Notes: generated by a model not told the origin, from the letters alone. A stretch of 38,163 nt of DNA from Bacillus subtilis (GCF_008764245.1 NZ_VTQV01000042.1:1-38163), one strand, 5' to 3'. Positions 8,645 to 18,688 are shown, counted from the stretch's first letter. Made by a program: numbers and translations.

Positions 8645-9679
8645 CTATGGATATACAGGACTAAACTGAAGTCCTAATGTTTCTTCCAATCCGAACATAA
8701 TATTCGCATTTTGAACTGCTTGGCTTGCAGCTCCTTTCATTAAATTGTCGATCACTGAGACAATGGTTACTCTTGAGGTTCGTTCATCAAAATCTAGTCC
8801 GATATCACAGAAGTTAGAACCTGTTACCTCTTTTGTCGTTGGAAAACTCCCTAACTTTCTCAATCTAACAAAGGGTTCATCTGAATAGAATTGTTGATAA
8901 AGGTCCCAAATCTCTTCTTTCGTTATTTTGGTATCTATCCTTCCGTATATGGTTGCCATAATTCCTCTCGTCATCGGTATTAAGTGTGTTTGAAATGTAA
9001 TAGGTGATTTATATCCCAAACTTTCCAACATCTGCTCAATTTCTGGAATATGTTGGTGTTGATTCACTTTGTATACTTTCAAATTCTCATTCAATTCACT
9101 GTATATAGTTGCTAAACTTGCGGATTGCCCAGCACCGGAAACCCCTGATTTTGCATCTATAATGATAGAATTCTCTGCTAGTAAATTTTCTTTTACTAAT
9201 GGTGCAAGCCCCAATATGGTAGCTGTTGGATAGCAACCTGGATTCGAAATGAATTTCGCACCCTTCGCTTTCTCCCGATTCAGTTCTGGTAAAGAATAGA
9301 CAGCTTCTTCAATCCAAAAGGGATCAGCCGCTTCTTTCTTGTACCATTGTTCATATTTTGCTTGATTTTTAATGCGAAAATCTCCAGATAAATCAATAAC
9401 CGAACAACCATTTTCTACGAGCTCTGGTGCTAGCTTTGATGAAATCCCCGAAGGCGTAGCTAAAAAAATAAGGTCCGTTTCCTCTGCCATTTTTACTGGA
9501 TTAATCTCTTCTAATTTTTGTGGGAACAGTCCAGTTAAATGTGGATAATGTTCTTCAATGTTTTTGCCTTTCTGTGAGGATGTGTATAAGGATGTAATCG
9601 AGAATTCTGGATGTGCCTGTAAAATTCTCAGTAATTCCGCTCCACCGTAACCCGTCGCACCCACAATTCCTGTTTTCAT
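8645..9679 (-). CDS. argC: N-acetyl-gamma-glutamyl-phosphate reductase
   Basis: Reduces N-acetylglutamyl phosphate to the semialdehyde with NADPH. It has 344 residues: an N-terminal Rossmann motif (GIVGATGYGGAELLR) and the catalytic Cys149 in SNPGCYPT. GGAGTGA lies upstream of the ATG at normal spacing. It is the first gene of the operon, and a consensus-like promoter carrying an ARG box lies about 120 bases upstream. The leader of roughly 110 bases is longer than simple repression needs. Confidence 0.95.
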   Translation of the reverse strand: MKTGIVGATGYGGAELLRILQAHPEFSITSLYTSSQKGKNIEEHYPHLTGLFPQKLEEINPVKMAEETDLIFLATPSGISSKLAPELVENGCSVIDLSGDFRIKNQAKYEQWYKKEAADPFWIEEAVYSLPELNREKAKGAKFISNPGCYPTATILGLAPLVKENLLAENSIIIDAKSGVSGAGQSASLATIYSELNENLKVYKVNQHQHIPEIEQMLESLGYKSPITFQTHLIPMTRGIMATIYGRIDTKITKEEIWDLYQQFYSDEPFVRLRKLGSFPTTKEVTGSNFCDIGLDFDERTSRVTIVSVIDNLMKGAASQAVQNANIMFGLEETLGLQFSPVYP

Positions 9680-9798
9680 TCATTTCACTCCTAATAATTC
9701 GTGCATAACTGTATATTTCCAGTATAAGTTTCCGTGCTTATATTCATCTAACACGTGTTACCACTATGTTAATCTTTGAAATTTATTGGATATTTATT

Positions 9799-9826
9799 AT
9801 TATACTGTGAATAAAAATAAATACAA
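9799..9826 (-). promoter_or_regulatory. argC operon promoter with ARG box
   Basis: Reading the minus strand, TTGTAT (9821-9826) and TATAAT (9799-9804) are separated by 16 bases. An ARG box at 9806-9823 fills the spacer: TGTGAATAAAAATAAATA, 16 of 18 matches to the ArgR/AhrC consensus. Arginine-bound repressor would block RNA polymerase directly. The first base of the transcript would lie near 9792. Confidence 0.7.
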
Positions 9827-9894
9827 TAGTATATTTATAACTTTATTGAAAAAAATAACTTTTTTTACCTCTACTTATTCTGAATTATTTTTAA

Positions 9895-9940
9895 AAGAAA
9901 AAAGACATCAAGTACATTATTTGAAATGTACTTGATGTCT
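9895..9940 (-). terminator. Terminator after parC
   Basis: A perfect 14-base inverted repeat (GACATCAAGTACAT at 9904-9917 and its complement at 9926-9939) with an 8-base loop, followed on the minus strand by TTTTTCTTTT. It separates the parE-parC operon from the argC promoter region. Confidence 0.85.
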
Positions 9941-9953
9941 TCATTGCTCTGGA

Positions 9954-12398
9954 TCAGTCATTATTGTTGTTGGTTGCTTTTTTATAAAGAAGGGTAGTCT
10001 TACCATCAGTTTTCTCATCCATTATAAATGAACCATTGGAATACCGGTCATTAAATCTAAGAGTAGATGCTGGGATGATTTCTTCTTTTCCATTTTCAGT
10101 TCTTATAATAAGCTCGTCTTGTTCGTCTATAACCTGCATGCCAATCAAACGATGTGGATTATTTTTTAATTCCCTTAGAGTAATAAGGCCACGTTTAGCT
10201 CTTGCAGCTCGTTCAAACTCAGAAAGGCGCATTTTTTTTATGGCTCCCCGATGAGTGACAATACAAATTGCTTTTTCAGAAGGTTGAGTGTCTAAAGAGA
10301 TATGATCTGCTCCAATGACGAAATCTCCCTGTTTTAAACTAATCGCTTTAACTCCTGCCGCCCTAGGTCCCACAATTCCTACTTCCGATTCCGGATACCA
10401 GAGGACATACCCAAAGTGGGTCGCAAAGATAAGGTCTTGCTGGCCATCCGTTAAAAAGATCTCAATTAACTCGTCTTGCTCTTTTAAATTAATGGCCACA
10501 AGCGGTTTTGAATAACGCATCGCTTTATAGGCTGCAAGTGAACTTTTCTTGACCATCCCGTTTTTCGTTATAAACACAAGATTGATTGCTTCCTCAAACT
10601 CTTTTACATGAATCACTTTTACAATTTCTTCATCCCGTTCGATCGGGATCAGAGAAGCAATATGTTGTCCCATATCTTTCCATCTAATATCAGGTAATTC
10701 GTGAACAGGGAAAAATAAATAATTCCCTTTATTCGTAAAGATTAATAAAGTATCGGTCGTATTCACTTCTTGCTGTAATAGAAGACGATCTGTTTCTTTC
10801 ATAGCAAGATCTTGACCGTTAGAAGCTGCAAAAGAGCGAAGGCTTGTTCGTTTAATATAACCTTCTCTTGTAACGGTAGCGATCACATCTTCACTCGGGA
10901 TCATCACTTCTAGATTTATTTTAATCTCAGAAATCTTTTCCTCAATCACTGTTCTCCGCTCATCTTGATACTTCTTTTTAATTTCTTTTAGTTCTTTTTT
11001 TATTACAGATAATAATTTTTGATCACTTGCAAGGATAGCAGATAGCTGACTAATGGTTTTTAGTAATTCTTCCGCTTCAGCTTGTAAAGCCGTGACATCC
11101 GTATTGGTTAGTCGATAAAGTTGCAATGAAACGATCGCTTCTGCTTGTTTTTCAGTAAAGGCGAACTTAGCGATTAAATTATCTTTCGCATTCCGTTTAT
11201 CTTTAGAAGCTCTGATCGTCGCAATCACTTCATCTAACACGGAAAGTGCCTTCATCAGTCCTTCGACAATATGGTGTCTTTCTTTTGCTTTTTCAAGGTC
11301 GAACCGAGAGCGATTTGTAATCACTTCCTTTTGATGGGCAATATAGGCATCTAACAAATCACAGAGCCCCATTAATTTAGGACGACGCTGGTCAATTGCG
11401 ACCATATTAAAGTTATAATTCACCTGTAAATCACTATTTTTGAATAAGTAATTTAAAACACTTTGGGAATCAGCTTCTTTTTTTAATTCTATTACAATTC
11501 TTAAACCAGTTCGATCCGTTTCATCTCGGACTTCGGCAATTCCTTCAAGTTTTCGATCAATCCGGAATTCATCCATTTTCTTTACAAGACTGGCTTTATT
11601 GACATCATAGGGGATTTCTGTAATCACGATTTGTTCTTTTCCTCCCCTAATCGTTTCAATCCCCGTCTTCGCTCTAACAATAATTCTCCCCCGGCCGGTT
11701 TCGTAAGCCTTTTTTATGCCATCTACCCCTTGAATGATTCCGCCAGTTGGAAAATCAGGGCCTTTGATTGCCTTCATTAAATCTTCAACTTGAGAAGTTG
11801 GCTTATCCATTCGCATGATGACCGCATCAATCACTTCACCTAGATGGTGGGGGGGGATTTCTGTAGCATATCCCGCAGAAATTCCTGTAGAGCCATTGAC
11901 AAGTAAGTTTGGAAAACGCGCTGGGAGGACAATCGGTTCAGAAGAGGTATCATCAAAATTAGGAACAAAATCGACTGTTCGTTTTTCAATATCTCTTAAA
12001 AGCTCGGAAGAAACTTTCGATAATCTTGCTTCCGTATAACGCATAGCCGCAGCTGGATCCCCGTCAATACTTCCGTTGTTTCCATGCATATCAACAAGCA
12101 TATTGCGAACTTTCCATGATTGGCTCATTCTAACCATCGCATCATAGACAGAAGTATCACCGTGTGGATGGTAATTCCCAATGACATTCCCGACTGTTTT
12201 GGCCGATTTCCGAAATCCTTTTTCCGCTGTATTTCCTTCCATATGCATGGCATATAGAATACGTCGTTGCACCGGTTTTAGACCATCTCTGGCATCAGGT
12301 AATGCACGGTCTTGAATAATATATTTACTATATCTGCCAAAACGGTCGCCAATGACTTCTTCTAATGCCAAATCTTGAAACTTTTCTTGAATACTCAT
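9954..12398 (-). CDS. parC: DNA topoisomerase IV subunit A
   Basis: Breakage-reunion subunit of topoisomerase IV, which unlinks daughter chromosomes. It has 814 residues. The catalytic Tyr is 121 in [11 protein letters not shown]. The quinolone region reads [13 protein letters not shown], with Thr82 and Asp86 at the positions that are usually Ser and Glu in Gram-positive ParC. The C-terminal half carries the beta-pinwheel repeats. The start overlaps the parE stop as ATGA, so the two chains are translated together. GyrA is the main alternative, but a parE partner and the position beside plsY, as in B. subtilis, favour ParC. Confidence 0.95.
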   Translation of the reverse strand: MSIQEKFQDLALEEVIGDRFGRYSKYIIQDRALPDARDGLKPVQRRILYAMHMEGNTAEKGFRKSAKTVGNVIGNYHPHGDTSVYDAMVRMSQSWKVRNMLVDMHGNNGSIDGDPAAAMRYTEARLSKVSSELLRDIEKRTVDFVPNFDDTSSEPIVLPARFPNLLVNGSTGISAGYATEIPPHHLGEVIDAVIMRMDKPTSQVEDLMKAIKGPDFPTGGIIQGVDGIKKAYETGRGRIIVRAKTGIETIRGGKEQIVITEIPYDVNKASLVKKMDEFRIDRKLEGIAEVRDETDRTGLRIVIELKKEADSQSVLNYLFKNSDLQVNYNFNMVAIDQRRPKLMGLCDLLDAYIAHQKEVITNRSRFDLEKAKERHHIVEGLMKALSVLDEVIATIRASKDKRNAKDNLIAKFAFTEKQAEAIVSLQLYRLTNTDVTALQAEAEELLKTISQLSAILASDQKLLSVIKKELKEIKKKYQDERRTVIEEKISEIKINLEVMIPSEDVIATVTREGYIKRTSLRSFAASNGQDLAMKETDRLLLQQEVNTTDTLLIFTNKGNYLFFPVHELPDIRWKDMGQHIASLIPIERDEEIVKVIHVKEFEEAINLVFITKNGMVKKSSLAAYKAMRYSKPLVAINLKEQDELIEIFLTDGQQDLIFATHFGYVLWYPESEVGIVGPRAAGVKAISLKQGDFVIGADHISLDTQPSEKAICIVTHRGAIKKMRLSEFERAARAKRGLITLRELKNNPHRLIGMQVIDEQDELIIRTENGKEEIIPASTLRFNDRYSNGSFIMDEKTDGKTTLLYKKATNNNND

Positions 12399-14377
12399 GA
12401 TAAACCAGGGCCCCCATCTAACATCAAATTATCATTTTCTAAAATACTATGGTCTTCTTCCAATCCAAATTGAACATTATTTTCAATCCATTTTCGTCGT
12501 GGTTCCACTTTGTCGCCCATCAATGTTGTCACTCTTCTTTCGGCACGAGCAATATCATCAATCCGCACTCGAATGAGTGTCCTCGTATCTGGATTCATCG
12601 TTGTTTCCCACAATTGATCGGCATTCATTTCACCAAGACCTTTATAGCGTTGAAGCATATATCCTTTCCCGACCTTTTGAATTACACTATCCAATTCTTC
12701 ATCTGTCCACGCATATTCAATTTTTTCCTTTTTCCCGCTCCCTTTGCTTACTTTATAAAGAGGTGGAAGGGCAATAAACACTTTCCCTGCTTCCATTAAC
12801 GGTTTCATATAACGATAGAAAAATGTAAGTAACAATACTTGAATATGGGCTCCATCTGTGTCTGCATCCGTCATAATGACCACTTTATCGTAATTGACGT
12901 CCTCTAAATTAAAATCAGGCCCAACACCCGCGCCAATCGTATGAATAATGGTATTGATCTCTTCATTTTTAAATATATCTTGTAGCTTGGCTTTTTCCGT
13001 GTTGATGACTTTTCCACGCAAAGGGAGAACAGCTTGAAACTTCCGATCCCGACCTTGCTTGGCTGAACCACCTGCGGAATCTCCCTCCACTAAATAAAGC
13101 TCGTTCTTTTGTGGATTCCGGGATTGAGCAGGAGTTAACTTCCCAGAAAGGATGGCTTCCGTCTTACGGCGTTTTTTCCCACTACGCGCTTCCTCCCGTG
13201 CTTTACGAGCCGCTTCTCTTGCCTGCGCTGCCTTTATCGCCTTTTTCGTTAATAATGAACTAACATCATGATTTTCTGCCAGAAAATAGGATAAATGCTC
13301 CGATATAACTGTATCTACCGCTGACCGTGCCTCCGCGGTTCCAAGTTTTCCTTTCGTTTGGCCTTCAAACTGTAGTTTTCCTTCCGGCACTTTAACCGAA
13401 ACAATGGCGGCTAACCCTTCTCTTATATCTGATCCTTCAAGATTTTTATCTTTTTCCTTTAATAATCCTGTTCTTCTAGCATAATCATTGAATACTCGCG
13501 TCATAGCAGCCCTAGCCCCTGCTTCATGAGTACCCCCATCCTTCGTTCTTACATTATTGACAAACGATAGCATATTTTCGGAAAAGCCATCGTTAAATTG
13601 AAAGGAAAATTCTACTTCAATTTCATTCGCTTCACCTTCAAAATAAGCAACCGGGTGGAGACTGTCTTTTTCTTCATTCAAATATTGAACAAAAGCTTCG
13701 ATGCCATTTTCATAGAAAAAGACATCTTTTTGATCAAAACGCTGATCAATAATCTCAATCTTCAATCCTTTTAATAAAAAGGCTGATTCCCGCAACCTTT
13801 CACATAAAGTATCGTAATTAAATTCTGTCACACTAAATATGCTCGGATCTGGTTTAAATTGAATTTTTGTTCCACTTTGTTTGGTTGGTCCTAACTTTTC
13901 TAGCGTCGTTTCCGGTTTACCGCCTTGATGAAACTTTTGCTCGTAAATAAAGCCATCTCGTTTAATGGTCACAACCAACCATTCTGATAAGGCATTTACC
14001 ACGGAAGCCCCTACTCCATGAAGGCCCCCACTTGTTTTATAACCACCTTGTCCAAACTTTCCTCCAGCATGTAGTACTGTAAGGATGACTTCTGTTGTGG
14101 GTCTTCCTGTATGATGGATCCCTGTCGGCATGCCTCGTCCTCTATCCTCTACAGTCACACTTTGATCACGGTGAAGGGTGATCGTAATCTCGTTTCCATA
14201 ACCCGCTAACGCTTCATCAACGGAGTTGTCCACGATCTCATAGACAAGGTGATGCAATCCACGTGCATCTGTTGACCCAATATACATCCCTGGGCGTTTT
14301 CTAACGGCCTCTAATCCTTCTAATACTTGTATAGAATCATCATTATATGCAAACTCTTTATTTTTAAGATCGGTCAC
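12395..14377 (-). CDS. parE: DNA topoisomerase IV subunit B
   Basis: ATPase subunit of topoisomerase IV. It has 660 residues with a GHKL ATPase domain ([14 protein letters not shown] with Asn51, then [14 protein letters not shown]), a transducer domain and a Toprim domain ([20 protein letters not shown] near 427, [10 protein letters not shown] near 500). The longest frame opens at 14422, but the GTG at 14377 is preferred because AAAGGGGA lies 7 bases before it and the protein then begins like the family. It overlaps parC by 4 bases. The upstream gap holds a candidate sigma-A promoter and a candidate LexA box. Confidence 0.95.
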   Translation of the reverse strand: MTDLKNKEFAYNDDSIQVLEGLEAVRKRPGMYIGSTDARGLHHLVYEIVDNSVDEALAGYGNEITITLHRDQSVTVEDRGRGMPTGIHHTGRPTTEVILTVLHAGGKFGQGGYKTSGGLHGVGASVVNALSEWLVVTIKRDGFIYEQKFHQGGKPETTLEKLGPTKQSGTKIQFKPDPSIFSVTEFNYDTLCERLRESAFLLKGLKIEIIDQRFDQKDVFFYENGIEAFVQYLNEEKDSLHPVAYFEGEANEIEVEFSFQFNDGFSENMLSFVNNVRTKDGGTHEAGARAAMTRVFNDYARRTGLLKEKDKNLEGSDIREGLAAIVSVKVPEGKLQFEGQTKGKLGTAEARSAVDTVISEHLSYFLAENHDVSSLLTKKAIKAAQAREAARKAREEARSGKKRRKTEAILSGKLTPAQSRNPQKNELYLVEGDSAGGSAKQGRDRKFQAVLPLRGKVINTEKAKLQDIFKNEEINTIIHTIGAGVGPDFNLEDVNYDKVVIMTDADTDGAHIQVLLLTFFYRYMKPLMEAGKVFIALPPLYKVSKGSGKKEKIEYAWTDEELDSVIQKVGKGYMLQRYKGLGEMNADQLWETTMNPDTRTLIRVRIDDIARAERRVTTLMGDKVEPRRKWIENNVQFGLEEDHSILENDNLMLDGGPGLS

Positions 14378-14449
14378 ACAAAATTCCCCTTTCAAAAAAC
14401 GACACAAAGAACAAAAACGCAAACGTGCCTAATTCCCATATCTCTTAAT

Positions 14450-14463
14450 AAAACGTACGTTCC
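14450..14463 (-). promoter_or_regulatory. Possible LexA box upstream of parE
   Basis: On the minus strand GGAACGTACGTTTT fits the Bacillus LexA/DinR consensus CGAACRNRYGTTYC at 12 of 14 positions. It lies about 75 bases before the parE start, inside the likely leader. A candidate promoter further upstream reads TTGCCA, 18 bases, TATTAT. I recall parEC being listed among LexA-linked genes in B. subtilis. The outer bases are imperfect, so the call is tentative. Confidence 0.35.
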
Positions 14464-14563
14464 CTTGTTAATCATATCATAATATCGCACATATGTCTTA
14501 TAATATAACTGAATCATCGATTTTGGCAAATCGCTGTTAGAATTCAATGTACTTCCCTTATGT

Positions 14564-14594
14564 AAAAAAATAAGCGCCACTCTGCGCTTATTTT
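14564..14594 (-). terminator. Terminator of the CoA-binding protein gene
   Basis: Stem AAATAAGCGC (14568-14577) pairs with GCGCTTATTT (14584-14593), followed on the minus strand by a run of T. The stop codon of the gene lies inside the stem, so the gene ends directly in its terminator. Confidence 0.85.
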
Positions 14595-15007
14595 GATCTC
14601 GTCATCGCATGCTCCACTTTAATACAGCGGTTCATGATCACGGTATATCCTTTTTTTGTTAAAAAGTCATAAGCTTCTTGGTTCTCTATGCCAAGTTGGG
14701 CCCAAAATACATCTGCATCGATCTCGTCAAATTCTTTTGCAAGTTCTGGCAAATACTCCGGCCGTCTAAAAATATTTACGATGTCTATATGTCCATGGAT
14801 CTCCCTTAAAGAAGGAACAGCTTTTATGCCAAAGACTTCATCTACTGTAGGGTTGACTGGAATAATCTCATAACCAGCATCCTTCATTGCTTTCGCAACT
14901 GAATAAGAAGTTCGACTTGGTTGATTACTTAATCCTACGACAGCGATTCTTTTTGCCTTATGAAGAATTTCAGCAATTTTCCTGCGACTTGGATTATGAA
15001 TGGACAT
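14588..15007 (-). CDS. CoA-binding domain protein, YneT-like
   Basis: A 139-residue single-domain protein with a Rossmann-type CoA-binding fold. IAVVGLSNQPSRTSYSVA near the N-terminus is the nucleotide loop, followed by YEIIPVNPTVDEVFGIKAVPSL, matching the YneT/YccU family. Its biological role is not established; related domains occur in succinyl-CoA synthetase. The start at 15007 is chosen over 15028 because AGGAGG lies 6 bases before it. It is divergent from plsY and upstream of parE, the same neighbourhood as yneT in B. subtilis. Confidence 0.85.
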   Translation of the reverse strand: MSIHNPSRRKIAEILHKAKRIAVVGLSNQPSRTSYSVAKAMKDAGYEIIPVNPTVDEVFGIKAVPSLREIHGHIDIVNIFRRPEYLPELAKEFDEIDADVFWAQLGIENQEAYDFLTKKGYTVIMNRCIKVEHAMTRSK

Positions 15008-15201
15008 ACACAACCTCCTCAGCAACATTTCATATCTATCTAAATGTTAGTGTAATCCTGAAAAAGATTCAAGCGAAAGCGTCTAAAAGAAGCCTGCGAT
15101 GGAAAAATGTTTTTTCATTTACAGTTCCTTCATGGTACAATGAGTGAGCAATGATTGTCCTATTTGGACACATTTGACGCATTTTAAAAGGAGCAATGCT
15201 T

Positions 15202-15795
15202 ATGCAATATGTATTCATACTTTTAATGGCCTATTTAATTGGGTCCATTCCTTCCGGCTTGATTGTTGGTAAAGTATTTTATGGAATAGATATTCGTGAA
15301 CATGGAAGCGGGAATTTAGGAGCCACCAATTCATTTCGAACTTTAGGAAAAAAAGCTGGGTCCGTTGTGATTTTAGCAGACATCTTGAAAGGAACAGTGA
15401 CCATTTTTTTACCTATGATGTTTGGCAGTGAACTCCACCCCTTAATCCCTGGAATCTTTGCCGTTATTGGTCATATGTTTCCGATTTTTGCTAGTTTCCG
15501 TGGTGGGAAGGCTGTTGCAACTTCTGGAGGAATCTTACTAGGCTATGATCCTATCCTCTTTATTTCCTTAGTTGTTGTATTTTTAATTGGCTTAAAGCTT
15601 TCTAAATACGTGTCTTTATCATCGATAATTGTAGCCATTTTCGCCATTATATATTCACTCATCAATATGTTATTTACAAAGGATTATCTTTTGTTTTTTG
15701 TCGTTGCTCTTCTAGCGGCTTTTGTGATTATACGACATCGAACCAATATTAAGAGAATTCGAGATAAAACTGAACCTAAAGTAAATTGGTTATAG
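15202..15795 (+). CDS. plsY: Acyl-phosphate:glycerol-3-phosphate acyltransferase
   Basis: Integral membrane enzyme that puts the first acyl chain on glycerol-3-phosphate using acyl-phosphate made by PlsX, starting phospholipid synthesis. It has 197 residues, is very hydrophobic, and probably spans the membrane about five times. Family motifs are present: [11 protein letters not shown] near the start, [14 protein letters not shown], and [12 protein letters not shown]. An ATG at 15196 is only 2 bases from AAAGGAG, so the ATG at 15202, 8 bases away, is the likely start. It is divergent from the yneT-like gene and 21 bases before the CapA-family gene. Confidence 0.95.
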   Translation: MQYVFILLMAYLIGSIPSGLIVGKVFYGIDIREHGSGNLGATNSFRTLGKKAGSVVILADILKGTVTIFLPMMFGSELHPLIPGIFAVIGHMFPIFASFRGGKAVATSGGILLGYDPILFISLVVVFLIGLKLSKYVSLSSIIVAIFAIIYSLINMLFTKDYLLFFVVALLAAFVIIRHRTNIKRIRDKTEPKVNWL

Positions 15796-15816
15796 TAATG
15801 AGGAGGAGGGAGAGAT

Positions 15817-16959
15817 TTGACAAAAAACAAACGATTGATAGGGACAGTCTCTCTTACTTTTTTATTGATTATTAGCCTTATAGGATTAGTTATTTTTCAA
15901 AAAACAACCACTCCTTTTAACCATAAAATAACGCGGAATATCCAAAGCAGTTTTCAGCATACTCCTAAACAATTCAAAACAGAAGCTGTAATAGCGGGTA
16001 TTGGCGATATTTTAATTCATGATACAGTGTATAATGATGCTTTAACTAAGAAGGATCATTATGATTTTGACCCTATGTTTAAACCGGTGTATTCACTGTT
16101 ACAAAAGCCGGATTTCTTAATTGCCAATCAAGAATCTGTTCCGGGTGGTACGAAATTAGGGCTTTCTAGTTATCCCAGTTTCAATAGTCCTCATGAAATT
16201 GTTGATGCCAGTATGAACGCTGGTGTTGATATGGTGACAACGGCAAATAATCATATGTTAGATAAAGGAGAAAAAGGGGTTTTAAGTGCGATTGATTATT
16301 ATGAAAAGAAAAATCTTCTCTATACAGGGACCTTTAAAAGTCCAGAAGACAAAAATACAATAAGAATTGTCAATGTAAATGGAATTAACCTCGCTATTTT
16401 AGCTTACTCCTATGGAACAAATGGTGTTCCTATTCCAGCTGGAAAAGATTATTTGGTCAATATGTTAGATCCAAAGCAAGTTCTTCACGATATTGATAAA
16501 GCCAAGAAAGATTCAGATGTCGTGTTACTTGCCTTACACTGGGGAGAAGAATATGCTAGGACACCAAATCAAACGCAAAAAGAGTTAGCTCACCAATTTA
16601 TGGAGGCTGGAGCTGATATTATTTTTGGGCATCATCCCCATGTCTTACAACCAATTGAATGGATTGATAAACCTGACGGGGAAAAAGGGTTGGTTGTCTA
16701 CTCCCTAGGGAATTTCATATCTGGACAGAAAACCAAGAACGAATATAAGGATGTTGGTGGCATGATTGAAGTTTCGATCGAGAAAAGCACTGAAGACAAC
16801 CGTAGCTATACAACGATTAAAGATGTTAAGTTCCATCCTACATTTACTGCCAGTAAACAATTTAAAAATTATCGAGTATACCCGATTGATCAAGCAAACG
16901 AAAAAGGTTTTACTGACCATACGCAGAAAGAGTTCAATCAATTTATGTTTTCTAAATAG
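15817..16959 (+). CDS. CapA-family poly-glutamate synthesis-type protein
   Basis: A 380-residue protein with an N-terminal membrane anchor (about residues 8-28) and an extracytoplasmic metallophosphatase-like PGA_cap domain. Motifs are GIGDILIHD (Asp64, His68), ANQES, TANNHMLDKG, LHWGEEY, FGHHPHVLQP and YSLGNFISG. Relatives include CapA/PgsA of the poly-gamma-glutamate system and the solitary YwtB-type proteins. No pgsB or pgsC homologue lies nearby, so capsule synthesis is not implied and its substrate is unknown. The start is TTG at 15817, after AGGAGGAGGG. It probably shares a transcript with plsY and ends in a clear terminator. Confidence 0.85.
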   Translation: MTKNKRLIGTVSLTFLLIISLIGLVIFQKTTTPFNHKITRNIQSSFQHTPKQFKTEAVIAGIGDILIHDTVYNDALTKKDHYDFDPMFKPVYSLLQKPDFLIANQESVPGGTKLGLSSYPSFNSPHEIVDASMNAGVDMVTTANNHMLDKGEKGVLSAIDYYEKKNLLYTGTFKSPEDKNTIRIVNVNGINLAILAYSYGTNGVPIPAGKDYLVNMLDPKQVLHDIDKAKKDSDVVLLALHWGEEYARTPNQTQKELAHQFMEAGADIIFGHHPHVLQPIEWIDKPDGEKGLVVYSLGNFISGQKTKNEYKDVGGMIEVSIEKSTEDNRSYTTIKDVKFHPTFTASKQFKNYRVYPIDQANEKGFTDHTQKEFNQFMFSK

Positions 16960-16962
16960 ATA

Positions 16963-16999
16963 AGCGCATACCTGGGAAAATTCCAGATATGCGCTTTTT
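16963..16999 (+). terminator. Terminator after the capA-like gene
   Basis: Hairpin with GCGCATA-CTGG pairing with CCAG-TATGCGC over a 7-base loop, followed by TTTTTC. It ends the plsY-capA-like transcript and faces the converging yneR gene. Confidence 0.85.
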
Positions 17000-17033
17000 C
17001 ATACTTTTAAAGGACGTTTTACATTCATCCCTA

Positions 17034-17321
17034 CTATTTATATTCATAAATTGGTTCATCTTGCTTTTCATCATAATCAACGTGTAGATCATATTCATCA
17101 AAATACCAGATGTCACGTGTTTCAATAAAATAGGTAATTCCGTTTTTATTCATTTCTATGCCTGGATCCATTGGTTCTTCCTTATTCACACCTAAAGAGA
17201 AGCCTTGTTGAATCGGGCTTGATCCACCATACCGAACATAGAAACGGACAAAATCACCTGTATGTAAAAACAATTCCGATTCAAACCATTCTGCCGCTCT
17301 ATCGGTTAATTTGATTTCCAT
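17034..17321 (-). CDS. HesB-like protein without cysteines, YneR-like
   Basis: A 95-residue protein with the HesB/IscA beta fold (MEIKLTDRAAEWF at the start, VRFYVRYGGSSPIQQGFSLGV in the middle). It contains no cysteine, so it cannot be an A-type Fe-S carrier like IscA or SufA; YneR-type proteins share this property. Function unknown. The frame can be extended to a GTG at 17339, but GGAGGG lies between that codon and the ATG at 17321, which makes 17321 the start. It is the last of three closely packed genes yneP-yneQ-yneR. Confidence 0.85.
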   Translation of the reverse strand: MEIKLTDRAAEWFESELFLHTGDFVRFYVRYGGSSPIQQGFSLGVNKEEPMDPGIEMNKNGITYFIETRDIWYFDEYDLHVDYDEKQDEPIYEYK

Positions 17322-17342
17322 TTCTAACCCTCCGCTCACGTT

Positions 17343-17651
17343 TTAATCTATTTGTATTTTTTCTTTTACCTGATCAAGCAAACCTTCTTTTTTCAAAACT
17401 TCTATCTGTTTCTCTCCAAGTAAATCAAAATGAGAATAACCATCTTTGCGGTGGTGAATCCATTCTTGTTTTAATTGATAATCTTTTCCCCATTTAGCCA
17501 ATTTCACCAAATCGCGACAACCTACTTTTGTCACGGACTTGCATTGAGGAAAGCGATCATCTATCCAATAATGTGTTAGAAAGGCTATTTTCCCTTGATC
17601 AATTGCCTGCTTCCAATGCTTTAATTCGGTTTTTGTTATCCCAAACGCCAT
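17343..17651 (-). CDS. Conserved hypothetical protein, YneQ-like
   Basis: A 102-residue soluble protein without a known domain. It is rich in aromatic and basic residues, including HYWIDDRFPQCKSV and WIHHRKDGYSHFDLLGEK. It is recognised mainly by position between yneP-like and yneR-like genes and by resemblance to YneQ. The start follows directly on the yneP stop, with GAAGGA in the end of yneP. Function unknown. Confidence 0.75.
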   Translation of the reverse strand: MAFGITKTELKHWKQAIDQGKIAFLTHYWIDDRFPQCKSVTKVGCRDLVKLAKWGKDYQLKQEWIHHRKDGYSHFDLLGEKQIEVLKKEGLLDQVKEKIQID

Positions 17652-18092
17652 TTATTGATTTCCTTCTACTTCAGGATCTTTTTTTGCTTTTAAATAAGTA
17701 GTGTGCCAATCTGGATAAAGCTTTCGTAGGGAAACAGGTTTAAAACTATCCTTCTTCACACATACGTGTTTTGAAAAACCAGTTACAGCCAAATCCTTAT
17801 TATTTGTATAAATCTCATAACCATAAGTTGTCCTAAGACCATTATATTCTTCAATCCACGTTCTAATTTTAACTGGCTGACCATATTTAACAGGCTTATG
17901 GTAGGACACTTGAATGTCAACGACCGGAGCTAAAATTCCGTCCTCTTCCATTTCTGTATAACGAAACCCTAAATCCTCAATTAGTTTTGTTCTGCCAATT
18001 TCCATCCAAACAAGATAATTTGCATGGTACACAATTCCCATTTGATCTGTTTCAGCATATCGAACCTCTAGATTCGTTTCTGACACAAACAT
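17652..18092 (-). CDS. Acyl-CoA thioesterase, YneP-like
   Basis: A 146-residue hotdog-fold protein of the 4-hydroxybenzoyl-CoA thioesterase/YbgC type. The N-terminal motif RYAETDQMGIVYHANYLVWMEIGR carries the catalytic Asp and the helix characteristic of the family. It probably hydrolyses acyl-CoA or acyl-ACP; the natural substrate is unknown. AAGGTGAT precedes the start. First gene of the yneP-yneQ-yneR cluster. Confidence 0.85.
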   Translation of the reverse strand: MFVSETNLEVRYAETDQMGIVYHANYLVWMEIGRTKLIEDLGFRYTEMEEDGILAPVVDIQVSYHKPVKYGQPVKIRTWIEEYNGLRTTYGYEIYTNNKDLAVTGFSKHVCVKKDSFKPVSLRKLYPDWHTTYLKAKKDPEVEGNQ

Positions 18093-18183
18093 CTACTATC
18101 ACCTTCTTTTTCCTTATGTTCATTTTATCACATTGCTTCATTTTCTAAAAAGAATATGGATTTGATTATAGTATCTTTCCAAG

Positions 18184-18211
18184 AAAAAACCGGCCTTTAA
18201 GCCGGTTTTTG
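18184..18211 (-). terminator. Terminator after tlp
   Basis: AACCGGC and GCCGGTT enclose a 6-base loop, flanked by runs of A and T. It follows the tlp stop within 5 bases and ends the sspN-tlp unit. Confidence 0.85.
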
Positions 18212-18215
18212 TTGA

Positions 18216-18455
18216 TTACTTATATTGGTTTTCTTGTGCCGCCGCTTCATCTTTTAATTCTTCACGCATACCCTCAAGACTTTGTCGTCTTTTTTCATTT
18301 TTCTTGGAAATTTTCTCTCTTTGTTCTCCATCAGAAAATTCCATTGTTGCTTCTGCTTCTTCCATATTGTCGATAGTATTGTGGATCATCTCTTGTAATT
18401 TCTCCACATTATCACTGCGATCATCTGGTTTAGGTTGATATTTATCGTTTGCCAA
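18216..18455 (-). CDS. tlp: Small acid-soluble spore protein Tlp
   Basis: A 79-residue, highly charged, coiled-coil-like protein packed into the spore core. The N-terminus MANDKYQPKPDDRSDNVEKLQEMIHNTIDNMEEAE and the acidic/basic C-terminus are typical of Tlp. The start is TTG, preceded by AAAGGGTG. It lies 30 bases after sspN, the gene pair found in B. subtilis, where both are made in the forespore. I could not find a clear SigG promoter in front of the pair. Confidence 0.9.
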   Translation of the reverse strand: MANDKYQPKPDDRSDNVEKLQEMIHNTIDNMEEAEATMEFSDGEQREKISKKNEKRRQSLEGMREELKDEAAAQENQYK

Positions 18456-18485
18456 AATAAAACACCCTTTCTGTCAATGTAATAT

Positions 18486-18629
18486 TTATTCCCCTTTAGT
18501 TTGTATTACATCAGGACTTTTATTTGTTTTATTGGCCATCTTTTTTCCTTTATTGGCATCAATTGCCACACTTTTTTCTCCGAGATGATCTGGAGTAAAG
18601 TTTTGCTGACTATGTTTTGATTTACTCAT
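18486..18629 (-). CDS. sspN: Small acid-soluble spore protein N
   Basis: A 47-residue gene below most length cut-offs, read directly from the minus strand. It starts MSKSKHSQQNFTPDHLG and ends SPDVIQTKGE. The F-PDHLG core and the VIQTKGE tail match the SspN family as I remember it. AAAGGGGGAG lies 6-7 bases before the ATG. Directly upstream of tlp, as in B. subtilis. It is a minor spore core protein and its loss is usually silent. Confidence 0.88.
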   Translation of the reverse strand: MSKSKHSQQNFTPDHLGEKSVAIDANKGKKMANKTNKSPDVIQTKGE

Positions 18630-18688
18630 TTTTTTCTCCCCCTTTCCATCATAGCTTTAACGGAATGGGGAAGATTTATGAGGATTAT

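Noticed and set aside
9695-9720. Third ARG box in the argC leader
   Set aside because: The sequence around TGCATAACTGTATA matches only about 11 of 18 consensus positions, little better than AT-rich background.
14392-14580. 62-codon minus-strand frame upstream of parE
   Set aside because: It overlaps the parE start and the promoter region, has no ribosome site and an unnatural composition.
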